Translations under genes and position numbers: made by a program
The notes under the pieces: model-generated
Databases searched by the model: none
What the model was told of the DNA's origin: nothing
Seen by the model: only the letters and a program-made list of their open reading frames with translations
In this document: in pieces, positions 20,718 to 32,065 of the stretch
Position numbering within the stretch: position 1 is the stretch's first letter
Layout of the letters: each line of letters starts with the position of its first letter
Source: Mesotaenium endlicherianum
Lineage: Eukaryota > Streptophyta > Zygnematophyceae > Zygnematales > Mesotaeniaceae
Assembly (NCBI GenBank): GCA_009602735.1
Contig: WELA01012722.1
Coordinates: 180,621-224,804 of the forward strand
Direction: 5' to 3'
Length of the DNA stretch: 44,184 nucleotides

Positions 20718-23700
20718 TTAAATTTGAGAAGCCTCTCTGCATCGAACGTCTGCTTGAGCTATAAATTCCCGCAATTCCTTATTATAGTGGACGAACCTTT
20801 TACCACATGCCCCTAGGAGGTTGTGTGTAATGTCACTGTTGTGTGCGACGCCCGGAGTCAAGGAGAAGCAAAGAACCGGCCTGCAGGCAAGCACACCAAG
20901 ATTGCGAGTCAAAGTCATGGACTAGTGAGGACCTCAACGGCAGCAGGAACAGGCACTCACTAAGAAGGCAAGATCACATCAGTCCCTGCCAAGTCAGCCA
21001 GTCTGGGCTAGCAGAAAGCATAGGGCAGTGCGAGCCGGTTTTGCACGGAGCGAAAGATTGCAGCAGCTTGCACGGCCATGAGCAGCAGGCTCCTCGAGGC
21101 TTACAGCGGTGCTGGCCACTAGATGGTCGAGAGTTGGATGCGCAGTGACCGCGATCACTTCTTCAGACACTTCCACCAGTGCGCTGCTGCTCTCTGCGCT
21201 GAAAGAGACGACCCCACCATCAGTACTTCCCAGCCACATCAGAAACATTCAGGAGAAAACTCAAGCCCCAAAATCACCTCCTCCATTCCTGCCCCCCATT
21301 CTCCCCTCCTTCCCCCAGCGCCAGGGGGGGCTTTACAATAAGAAACTTTATCAGAGGCTTTACAAAGTGACCTTTCCTCACACACTAATTCCCGCTCCTA
21401 AAAACCTCTGCATGCGACGGGGGACCAAAAACAAGAGCAACATGCGCTGCATCTGGGTGCGGCAGGCCAAATTGTGTGATGTGACCAGCTCAGCCAGCCC
21501 ATCATCTGTACTTGCAGTGGCGGACGTGACGCCCAAAAGAAACGATGCAAGCCGCGTCACTAAAAATGGGTTATTAGTCCAGCCTGGCCAGCGCTGGGTC
21601 ATCATTAAAGAAACAGCGTGATGAGCAGCTTCTTCCAAAGCCTGCACTGACCGTTACGGCATAGTATTGCACAGTACTGAATAGAACTGTCTGGAACTGC
21701 GGGGTATCACACGGCGTTGCACGATTCGGTAAGACACTGCCTGATATTGCAAGGCACTGACTCATCACATGTGGTAGCTTGGGGAAAGGAAGTGTCACTG
21801 ACAGAGGGTCGCTGTCGGCAGTGCGAAGGGCTGACGAGGCCCCAAAGTCCAGCAGGAGCAGCTTCTGCTCACTGCCAGATGGCACGCAGAACACCTGTCC
21901 ACAACGCCAGATCAGCATTGATTAGAGCACGCAACGGATAGCAGGGGTTGAAGCTTCCGAGTGTGCCGACAAGTGTGACCACATGAACCACATGCAAGAG
22001 ATGCACGGGTCTCGATAGCCAGGCGGGATCTAGACGAGAGCCTTATGGCAGTGCTGAATGGTCGCTGTAGTTAAGACATCCTGGTCCAAATATGATTCCG
22101 GGTATACTTCTACCCCCTCAGCTGTAAGACTAGCCTGCCCAATCCACCTGGCACTCTCTCGTGCAGCCTGCTGCAGCCTGATGCAAGCCCTGCCCTTACA
22201 GTTTCGGGTTTGGGTCTAAGCATTAGGCATGGTGATTTGGGGTTTTAGCCAGGCAGAGCTAATACTTCTGGGCACCACCAAGCACAAGCGTTGAGAATGA
22301 AAGCCAACCATTCACAAGCATATGTTCTGCCCCAAAACATTGCAACACTCCTGCTCGTCTTGCGCACGTACGCCTGCAGAGTAACGGATGCAGCTCCCCC
22401 AGACAAGCAAGCCACAGGCAGCCCAGCAGAGGAGAGAGAATGAATGACAAAAGGAGGCAGGAAGATGAGGCGGAGGGAGATCTCACGGAGTGAGGCGCGA
22501 GCCAAGCTGGGCGCCGTCTGTGGCCCATGGCCATGGCAGCACTCTGCGACAATGGCTGGCTGCCGTCGCCTTCTCTGCATTCCCCCCCCCCAAGCAAGCA
22601 GGCCAGGCACCCGTGCTCAGACGCATGCCCGTCTACAGCGGACACCTTGGCCCATGGGGGAAGTATAAAATTCACGGTCCAGAGTGTAGGGTTTTGGTCC
22701 AGGCTATACGGTGTAGGGCTGCAGACAACGTTGTCACTGCTGTCCATGGCCATGTTCCGCAGTTGAGCTACATCGTAGGAAATCACATCGCTGAATGGTC
22801 TTGGTTCCCACGGGCTTGTTGGCAGAGCAAAGTGAACAAGGGAGTGAAGGGAGTGACTAGCTGTCCCACGAACACCATCAGGTGGAACTAGGTGACAGAC
22901 TCTCGAGGTGATTGTTGGAAGAGCCCTATGTGTACTTTCTATGCATGCCAGTTTGGCATGCCGGAGAAGCCGAGGTTGAGCGAGGCGCTCTGACGACACC
23001 AGAGTGCGCGCAACAGCATTATCAGAGAGAGAGCACAACTGCGGGAATTTCTACAGACAAACAAGATCACTTGCAGGCTTAGACGACCACCGCTGCTTCT
23101 AGCTTCTAGTGGGCCCATTCTCATGACGGGCCACTTTGGCGGCGGGCCTGAATATATTCAAGACAACTCCTCGAGCATATGATCAATTACACGGTGCCCT
23201 CAAACAGTACACATACTCAGGTCAAGGGGTGGAGCTGCTTACTCCGCAGAGGACCAAGGGGGGGGCGGGCAGTGCGCGTGTGTCAGCTTCTGGGTGCCCA
23301 AGTCCACTGCGCCTGACCTGCATGCCGTCCCACTCTCCTCCTGCCATCAGTTTCTTTATCCGGTGTGCGGATGTGCCGTCCGCCCCTGACACTCGCTCAC
23401 AAAGAGAACCTCAATCAAGCAGGTCCCTACAAAGCTCGTTTCTTTCTCCTGGAGTAGAAAGACTTGAAAGAAGTCCACTCACGCATTTCTTCCCAGGTGC
23501 CGAATGTGGCACACATATTGAGCATGGAGGTGGACGGAGGCGTGTGGGAGAGAGAGACTGAGCATGATAGCACACCAGCCATTGTTGAGGTGGAAGCCGA
23601 GACGGCTGGCGTCAGAGGGGTCGAATGAGATGGACTGCACGCCGCTGACTTCCACGCCCGCTTGTTGCTGCATTCCCCCAAGAGAGGGCGTAGGTATATC

Positions 23701-26700
23701 ATCACCTCAGCAAGGTCCAAGGACTCAGAAATAAGTTGCAGCAAGGGGTTATTGCGCACATCCAGAACCGCCGCATGCACCCTTCTTGCACGAGTCCACT
23801 TCTTGCAGGTCCCTATACAATGCTGTCCTCACCGCCAGAAGCGACAGTAGAGCCAGGGGCAGCGACGCAAAAAAAGTAGTACCATGTTGACTGCAGAACG
23901 ACGCGGCCAACAGGATGAAAGACCGAACTAGAGAAATGGGCTCAGGGTTTTAGGCTTATGCACAAAGACAAGCTGATGCAATCGGTTGTAGTGATGGTGC
24001 CACCGTGCGATGTAGTCCATGCTGACAGGAAGGATGAAAGTGCGAGAACAGAAAGTGCAAGCTCTCAGTATTTGCACCCGGTGCTGGAAAGCCCGAGTGC
24101 AGCCACTCTCTCTTCAAGGATTGCTTCTGGAGGGTGTGGGAAAATCAATGACACATTCCACCCAATGACACATTCCACGAGCCACCTGGCAGTGTCAACA
24201 ACTTGTGGTCGCACATTGCACGCCCGCTCCTCGTGTTAGCTGGTACGTCACAGTAGGTGAAGAAAGCATATGTGGGACAAGAGAAGCAGAGGAGGACTAC
24301 CTCACTGCATCCAGATAGCGTGTAAACGGAGTCCCAAAGAACACACGTGCGGGGTAGATATCAGTTGGACAAGGATGAGAGGCTGGAGAAGGGGACAGAA
24401 AGGGAGAAGGGCAGGTGTACTTGTTCTCAGGCGGTCACTTCAGTGGGGTCGACAGTTGGATACTAGTGACAAATTGAAAAAGGGAGAGATAACAAATAAG
24501 GTGTTTCTCTTGTGTAACTTTAGGGTTCAAGGTTTAGGGTTTGCCGGGGACGGCGTACCTGGAGAGTGGGCAAGGTGGAGAAGAGGTGAGCAAGGGGCAG
24601 CACGTGCAGCGCTTGGTGGAACACCTGGCACCCTCAACATTGCAGCATGTTGACATGTGCCAGGTGTCAGCTCCCAAGCACGCCATGGCCCCCAACAGCC
24701 TCACTTCAAAGAGGCTCTGCAGCGGGGGAGCCCCCACACAAATGATGCATGGCTTTTCTAAGAAGGAAAACACAAAAACTGAGGCAGTGCAATTTTGGGG
24801 CACGTGAAGTAAGCTTGTCGATCCTGCTCATAGCATCAATGGCTGGCCTTGGATGCAAATGCAGCAGGCGGGCAGTCACACAGAGGGAAAGCTTTGTCCG
24901 TCGCCTAAAAAGTTGGTGCTCCGTGGAATCCAACAGCCAAAATCTGAAGCACCAACGGAGAGCAGGGGAGGAGGCAATGAGGGGGTGCTCACTTCCTGCG
25001 CACCGCAGAAAGCTGTTGCCGCTTGGCGGCCGCCCCTGAGATCCCACGCGTGGATTGAGCCCTGAGCGCTGCCAGCATACGCCACCTGTTGCAACACGCA
25101 CAGGCCACTATGAGCACCTTCTTTTGTTAGTGAGCGGCAGGCACGGGACATGGGGAGCGGCTGACACATGGAAAAATGCTGCAGGTGTGGCTGCAGCTGT
25201 GGTTGTAGAGATGCGTAGCTGCCGGATCGACTTAAAGCCCGAGGCTCCATGCCAGGTTTACCAATACATGAGAGGAGCGCCAGACCATACGTAAAAAGGA
25301 CGAGAGCGGTTGCACTCTATCATAAGTACTGCCTTTCAAGGATGATTCGTGCACCTGTTGACAGTGACTTATGATGATGTTAAGATACAAATCCAGCACC
25401 AGATTTAGATGCAGAAGCTTGGGCTTAACTTAGGGGAAGTGAAAAACAAGCTGTTCTACAGGCATGCAACATGTCTGCCGCTCACACCCACAGCAAGGAT
25501 AGAAGACACAAGCCTGACAGAAGTGGGATGTCTGGTTGGGGGAAAAAGGCAAATTTGTGTCACCACGCCGCCCGGGAAGCACGGGCAGATGCCAGAGACA
25601 AAAAGCTGAACCCACCTGTCCGTCAGGTGAGAGCTGGAGGCAGTTGAGCGAGCCAGAAATGGAGGGTGCCTGCATGGATGAGCAAGCTGCCTTTTGGCTG
25701 CGCCTGTCCCACACCAAAACTCGCCCCTGCTGCCCGCACGCCATCACCCTGTCCCACATCTCCCCCCCCCCCCTGTCACATCCAAACTCCCCTTTGCAAC
25801 AATATGCCACCACGGGTTGCAGGCAGAGACACAAACTCATGCATGCTCACACACAGCACATGAATGCAGATACGTTCAGGTAGGTGCAAAATGTACACGT
25901 ACGTGCACAAAGTCCTTGTGTCTCCATTCACATCCACTCTTGTTAGAGCACGGTCGTAATAGCATGCCCGCAAGATACCAGAAGCCCTAGCAGTTCAAAC
26001 TATTACTCCAGGAGTTCATATTACAAGGTGTGTGACATGGTAACAGCTGATTTGAGGAACTTGCAGGAGGAGTAGGCTGAGAATGAGACATCGCACATGC
26101 AGGCGTCGTCAGCAGCGCCTATCATTTGTCTCCAAGAAGTTGACGTGGATCTCTTTGCACCAAGTCCACCTTAAAGTGCCACAACCTGGTTGCAGGCAAT
26201 CCCTCCTGACCACTAACAACTTGGCTTTCTAAGTTGACCAGCTCTTTTATTTGAAGGGGCTTGCCTTCAGAGGCGCTCGAGTGCTCTGAGATCCGGAAGA
26301 TGGAGAAAGGGCAGCCTAAAGAAGTGGAGGAGTGAGAGCTCTCGTGCTGGAGAAATAAGGGGAGTGAAAATAAATGTTGCAAGGTATTTATCAAAACTTT
26401 GTCCTGAGAAACTGACCTGCTGGGGTTGCTCCAATCAAACGCAAGGTCAAGGAGGCCCACCCTTCCACTGCTTGCTGCACCTCTGTGGGGTATTGTCTGC
26501 CAGGAGCAGCCGGCAACGTGTAAGTGTGAACAGGTGTGAGACCCTCATCTGCAAGACGCTGTGGCAGTCTGCTCCTGAAGGCTAGCACTACACTAAGGAG
26601 AGAATTATTGTGCAACTCATGAATGTAGTACGATATATCAGCACTCAGAGTGAGCATGAGCATCTAGACCAAGTGATGACACAGCGTGTGTGGTCGGCAC

Positions 26701-29451
26701 ATGCGTATGTTTTTGTCGAACAAACCTAACACACATGCACACAGGCACGCACACATACACGTGTATACACATACATGAGCTACTTGTTTGTATGTACATT
26801 TATGTGTGTATACATAAGTATATACATGTGAGCCACTTGTATGTTTGTTAGCATACATACGGCATCATACCCAACAAGCTTACTATAAGGTCAATAAAAG
26901 AGACACAAGGGGCTGCCACAAGCTGCCTCTGCAGTCGATGCATTGTCAGTATAGTGGCATCTTCTGAAAAATGCAGGACAGCCCCCACTAGTTGCAAGCC
27001 TGCTTGAGCAGGAATCAACTCCACTGGAAGTGAGACACTCTCTGGCGGTGCATGGCAACCGTCATACTTTGGGACTTCCAAATGCTCCCCGAGGGAAAGG
27101 ATGAAAGTACACGGCATTGCTATCAGCGCTCACACTGGCAACCTGCGCACACGCATTGCCACAACAGGCTCGACTTCAGTCATGGTGCCTCGCGACCATC
27201 CAGCAGACCCTTGCAAGCTCTTATGTCGCTTGTTATCTCAACAAACTCCAAGCGAACCTACACGCATCTGCCCAAGTCCCCCTTTACTCCTCAAAAAAGA
27301 GATGAACAGTAAAAAGTATAAATTTTAACGGTAGATTAAAGCATGGACAGGAGAAAGCTTGGCCACACTTCAGCGGTGTGAGGATCATTTCCTGCAGCCA
27401 CTCGGCCAAGCACCACATTCATGGCATGGTGTTGTCCCTTTTTCACAGAAAGGATAGGCAACTACAGAAAAGCTACTACAGGTTGCATACCTGATCCGGT
27501 ACCATAGGGTCCCATTTCAGAGCCTTTGTCCTCGACAGTTGTGTCCAGGAATGAGCTACAGGGTCTACGCCTGACTCCCTACTCCCTGCCCAAAAAAAAG
27601 AAGAAATTTGAACACCATCAATAAAAAACCCGCACACATGTAGAAGTTCTGATCATAGATTGAGAGGTCTTCATGCAGGCGCAGAGCATGAGAACTCCAA
27701 CTACAATACAAGAGGACTAACGTCACATAGGGAAGCAATCAGCGTTTCAACAAGACAGACCAAAAATGTTGTGTAATGTGGACGCTCACCTTGTGAGGAA
27801 ATGCAGAGATCTCTGTGCTTGTGTATGGAAAAATCACCGAGAGAATTTGTGGAGGCAATAAGATTGCCCTGCAAGGAAAACATTGAAACACCTTCGCTAA
27901 CTGATAACGTACCCCACGGCAACAACTACCTTCTTCATCACCCTGCATGCACTAGCTTGTCTGAAACCATCCTCGCAAGCAGAGCACTAGTTGCTGTTGC
28001 CCCCCAAACTCCTTGTCACAGGGAAGGCTCATAGTGAAGATATCTTGCAACAGGCGAGATGCAGCATGCACAACAAAGCATCATGTGACACACTCAGGGG
28101 AGCCACTTACTGAAGCATTGAACTCAACGCATGGGACTTGCTCTGTCCTGCACAAGAACAGGACAAGCCGTCCGCAATAAACACTCCAGAGGCTAACAAA
28201 CCAGCTACGCAGGTGATAATGATATAGCGCTCACAGGATTAAAACATCAAGTAGTGCCTAAATTTCTGTAAATAGGCTTCCCAGTCCTTTAGAAAGAATC
28301 ACATTGACATGTGTTTGGATTTGGCCATTGTCCAGTGCACTGCCAGAAAAACGGTGTGCATATTTACCTCAGTATGGTTTGGATAGCCCTGAAATTTTCA
28401 ACTCCGTCAATGAACAAGCTCTGGATTCAACACATACCGCGTCCATTACCAAGCGTCTCAGTGAGCGTCTCAGTGAAGGTAATCTCAAGGACTGACTGCA
28501 AGAGCAGTGCTTCAAATACTACTGCTGGTATTAGCAAACTCACCTTCTACTATTCATAAGGACACTTCCTATTCCGTGTCAATATGAACAGTCCTCGGCT
28601 AATTTTGAGATACTAATAAGCACTAGATTATGTGCCTGAAAAAAATACAGCGTAAAGTGGGTCTTCAGCTTACAGTCAGGTAGCCAGCTCTCATCCTTCG
28701 GGGGCTCTGTTCACATGTTGCAACCTGGACCAACACGACAAGATAAAACGTGTGAAACCAAAGTGGGAGTGTCGGCTGCATACCACAACAATGAACCTGC
28801 TGGAGTGATTGCAGTCATCAGGAGAGCAAGCATTGTGCTGCTAAGCTGGCGCTTAAAGGTGGTAATGCACATTTACTAAGAGCAAACTAAACTTTTATGA
28901 GGCAAAGATGTCAGTCCACTTCTCAGTATGTTGTCAGCTTCAGAAGTTCATGAGGTGTGCACATAAGAGAATGAGACAAGATAGTCCAGATAGGGAGAGG
29001 ATAGTACTTGATGGAATGTCCGTAAGTAGTGCTTGAAGTAGTACTGACACAGCTTGATTGGCAATTTTCCTTCAATGTCAAACGAGCACACGTTGCCACC
29101 CTGCCTGCACCTCTTCAAGAAGTGGGACCGCTGCAGAGGCAGCTTGCATCGAGCTCCCTCCCTGAAGTGAAAAGTCATTTTTGAAAAATATGAGACTATC
29201 GATAGTGTTCATCATATATTTGTAAGAGCAGGCCCAGGTACTTCAGTGTGCTCGTGATTTTGCACAGTGAGTACTGTACACATAGTAAATAGCTGCCGGA
29301 ACGGATAGACAATGAACATGCTTACATAACCTTTGAGAAAAGCTTCGTTAATTGCTGGGATGTGCCAAGAGGCTTACTTTCTACTGGCCACCTGTGACTT
29401 TAGGGGATCAGCTTCAGAAAGGCGAGGTAATTTAAGCACGAACTTGTCCAT
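20718..29451 (-). CDS. WD40-repeat (transducin-family) protein, ~20 small exons
   Basis: A beta-propeller scaffold protein. Exons on the minus strand, with phases that fit: 29392-29451 (MDKFVLKLPRLSEADPLKSQ), 29090-29161, 28368-28420, 28111-28147, 27790-27868, 27491-27570, 27068-27142, 26884-26928, 26417-26558, 26186-26315, 25616-25748, 24993-25085, 24559-24624, 23706-23801 and 23483-23667. Each is bounded by AG and GT, and the frame stays open throughout. WD signatures are GNLIASTNSLGDFSIH, ALKWDPMVPDQ, MACGQQGRVLVWDRR, YAGSAQGSIHAWDLRGG and VQSISFDPSDASRLGF. Further likely exons are 23071-23147, 22901-23050, 21769-21894 (QKLLLLDF) and ~21105-21240 (GSTDGGVVSF, VTAHPTLDHLVAS), with a last candidate at ~20718-20910. 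Joins downstream of 23483 are not fully resolved. By eye it resembles an uncharacterised plant transducin-family protein. The partner is unknown. Confidence 0.8.
23668..23705 (-). other. Putative 38-nt intron in the WD40 gene
   Basis: The exon ending SESLDLAE (GAG|GTGATG) and the exon starting QQAGVEVSGVQSI (GCAG|CAACAA) are separated by only 38 bases. Read through, the frame shifts and the WD-like sequence is lost. All other introns in the gene are far longer. The alternative is an indel near the junction. Confidence 0.55.
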
Positions 29452-30429
29452 GCTTTTGAGCTTAAGGGCCTTTCTCTATATTGCAGCCACCTATTTTTTT
29501 GACAAAACATTCTGCATCATCCCTAGACAAGCTACTCCGGCGAGCTGAGATTGTTCATTGGAGAGAACGTCCGTATCGAGATACTCGGTTGGCTCACTGC
29601 TCTGCTCGGGACATATGAAGGTGAAGAAGTTCAGGCCCAGGATTTCTACGTAGCTCTTCTCCAGGTGTACTTGTGGACATACTCAATAAAATTGACACAG
29701 CAGCACTGGCTGCTTTCCTACGCCAGCCGAAAGTGCCGAAAATAGTCAAATTAGAGTGCTCCTCGCAGCCTATCATTGCCGCGAACTAGTGAACAGACTG
29801 ACGCATTTGAGCTGTCAGTTCATTTGAAGCATAGACAGCACCGAACGCACTGGGGGTTATGTGAAGGTAAATTGTCTACAGTGAGAGATGGTTCAAAAGC
29901 CAGCACCAGAATGCTTCTTATAATCTTTGCATAAAGTCTACTTTCTGCTTCTAGACTTCAGTGGTCGACCTCGAGTACTCGAAAAACGATGAACCACCGA
30001 CACAAAAGAGGAACTGACCTCATTCTGCATAACCATGTGCATGACTGATACCCCTCGTCCACAGATCTCCCACTAGAAAGGGACTATTAAGTTGCTGCCT
30101 GAGTAGTCCAAATTTAGTGAGCTAAATTTGCGTCGAACGTGTACGCAAATAGTGCAAAGTAGTACGCAAAAAGAGCGAGCAGGTGCTGGCAGGGGGACGC
30201 AATTTGACGCATAGTAGATTTCAGTTGAAATGTGCGTCGAAAGGTACGCGACTAGAGTTGAATAGAGAGGGTTCCGGAAATTAGCCGAGACGGCAGCGTA
30301 TACACCAAAAAAAGGGAAGACGGGGGGGTTGGCAGGGGTTGGTAGGGGTACATATAGTCAGATAGCAGGTATTGAGAGTGCCAAATAGAGAGCGTGAACA
30401 TGAGAGGACGTTTATTGGGCAATTCGTTA
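29452..30429. other. Region upstream of the WD40 gene (putative promoter side)
   Basis: This lies between the proposed WD40 start codon and repeat cluster III. A 60-codon ORF at 29776-29594 (minus; FGTFGWRRKAASAAVSIL) could be an alternative first exon. GTACGCAAA-type half-units of the repeat family begin near 30125. Confidence 0.4.
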
Positions 30430-31270
30430 CGGCATAGTACCCAACGCTGAACTTTGCGAGTCCAACCGAACCTGAAGTTTGCGTGGCCGCCTAAATCCGA
30501 ACTTTGCGCGCCTAGCCAAACGTGAACTTTTGCGTGCCCAGGAAATAGCGAAGTTTGCGTACCCCACCAAACGTGAACTTTACGTGGCCGCCCAATGCTG
30601 AACTTTGCGTATCCCTCTCCATCTGAACTATGCGTGCCCAGCCAAAGCATGAACTTTGCGTGCCCGCCTAAATTTAAGCTTTGCGTGCCCCCAAAAGCTG
30701 AACTTTGCGTGCCCAACCGATTTATAACGTTGCGTGCCCAACCGATCCGGAACTTTGCGTGCCCACCTAAGCCCAAACTCTGCGTGCCCCCAAAAGTTGA
30801 ACTCTCCGTGCCCCACCAAACGTGAACTTTGCGTGGCCGCCCAACCCTAAACTTTGCGTGCCCCCCTCCATTTGAGCTTTGCGTGCCCAACCGAACCTGC
30901 AATTTGCGTGGCCCCCAAAAGCTGAACTTTGCGTGCCCAGCCAAACGTGAACTTCGCGTGCCCAGCCAATTCCGAACTTTGCGTGCCCCCAAAAGCTGAA
31001 GTTTGCGTGCCCAGACAAACGTGGACTTTGCGTGCCCCTTACATCTGAACTTTGCGTGCCCAACCGAACCACGAACTTTGCGTGGCCGCCTAAATCCGAG
31101 CTTTGCGTGCCCCAAAAAGCTGAGCTTTGCGTGCCCCACCAAACGTGAACTTAGCGAGCCCCCTCCATCTGAACTTTACGTGCCCAACCGAACCCGAACT
31201 TTGCGTGCCTGTCTGAATTCGAAGTTTTGCGTGCCCAACCGAACCTCAACTTTGCGTGGCCCCCAAATGC
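30430..31270 (-). repeat. Minisatellite cluster III, ~33 units of ~25 bp with higher-order order
   Basis: On the plus strand the unit is GAACTTTGCGTGCCC followed by ~10 variable bases. The sequence is tandem with almost no interruption. The variable halves fall into a few classes: A (AACCGAACCT), B (ACCAAACGT), C (CCAAAAGCT), D (CTCCATCT) and E (GCCTAAATCC), plus minor forms. The order is not random: C is followed by B at ~30790, 30916, 30990 and 31113, and D by A at ~30866, 31032 and 31160. The core is the reverse complement of GGGCACGCAAAGTT in clusters I and II. Minus-strand ORFs through it are open only because of composition. The cluster lies about 1 kb upstream of the WD40 start. Confidence 0.95.
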
Positions 31271-31639
31271 TTAACTGCTCCGAATTTTCAACAGCATTTT
31301 AGCGTTGTTTCTTCTCATATTTGTTTATGGAATGCTTTCAGAAGATGATTTTCCTTGTACAGATACCGCTGCTCGATTTTGGTGGTAGCATCCAAATATT
31401 TTCTGGTTATTGTCACATACTCGAGTTTTGCCCGCTCATTGTGATCCGCTATGCTCAGGATCTTCACAAGTCGTTTGTGTGTAGAAGAAGATGGGGTTTG
31501 CCATCTTTACTAATGCTTTTGTAAAATAGAGGGGGCATGGGCTGGACGGGCATCAGGAGGATGTGCTTCAATTATGTCATCAAGTGAAATGAAAACGGAC
31601 ATGTCCTAGGCTAAAGAGCGGCCCGGATATACCAAGACC

Positions 31640-31779
31640 TTGGAATGTCATCTACATGAAGAGCACCTGGATGATTCAAATGAGAATCCGGAAGATACCT
31701 CGCCCTGGCCCTACCTCCTGCTGCTGACAGCTGTTGGCATCCAGGAAGCTGCCCGCCTGCTCTTCTGGCAAATATGCAT
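31640..31779 (+). CDS. Exon resembling gamma-secretase subunit APH-1
   Basis: The translated frame reads PWPYLLLLTAVGIQEAARLL followed by FWQIC, then reaches a donor AT|GTATGT at 31779. APH-1 proteins carry a WPY...SVxxQExxRxxFWxxY block at the end of a transmembrane helix, which this matches well. APH-1 is a seven-helix scaffold of the gamma-secretase intramembrane protease. The upstream part (HEEHLDDSNENPEDTS) is hydrophilic, and the acceptor was not identified. The expected N-terminal helices were not found upstream: repeat cluster III is close by. The downstream side runs into an N gap after 48 bases. This may be part of a real gene with exons hidden in the gap, or a gene fragment. Confidence 0.5.
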
Positions 31780-31827
31780 GTATGTCCGCCGCCCAAACTC
31801 AACCCCCCCTCCCCCCCCCCCCTCCCT

Positions 31828-32065
31828 NNNNNNNNNNNNNNNNNNNNNNNNNNNNNNNNNNNNNNNNNNNNNNNNNNNNNNNNNNNNNNNNNNNNNNNNN
31901 NNNNNNNNNNNNNNNNNNNNNNNNNNNNNNNNNNNNNNNNNNNNNNNNNNNNNNNNNNNNNNNNNNNNNNNNNNNNNNNNNNNNNNNNNNNNNNNNNNNN
32001 NNNNNNNNNNNNNNNNNNNNNNNNNNNNNNNNNNNNNNNNNNNNNNNNNNNNNNNNNNNNNNNNN
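31828..32065. other. Assembly gap (Ns), flanked by poly-C and poly-G
   Basis: The 238 unknown bases begin after a C-rich run and end in a G-rich run. The gap follows the APH-1-like exon, so coding sequence may be hidden in it. Confidence 1.

Noticed and set aside
22259..22900. Long minus-strand ORF continuing the WD40 exon at 22901-23050
   Set aside because: Low-complexity Ser/Pro/Gly sequence with a plausible donor at 22899-22900; kept out of the exon list.
30252..31142. 296-codon ORF (GHAKF/GTQSS repeats) as a protein gene
   Set aside because: It lies entirely within the ~25-bp minisatellite and is open because no stop occurs in any frame of the unit.
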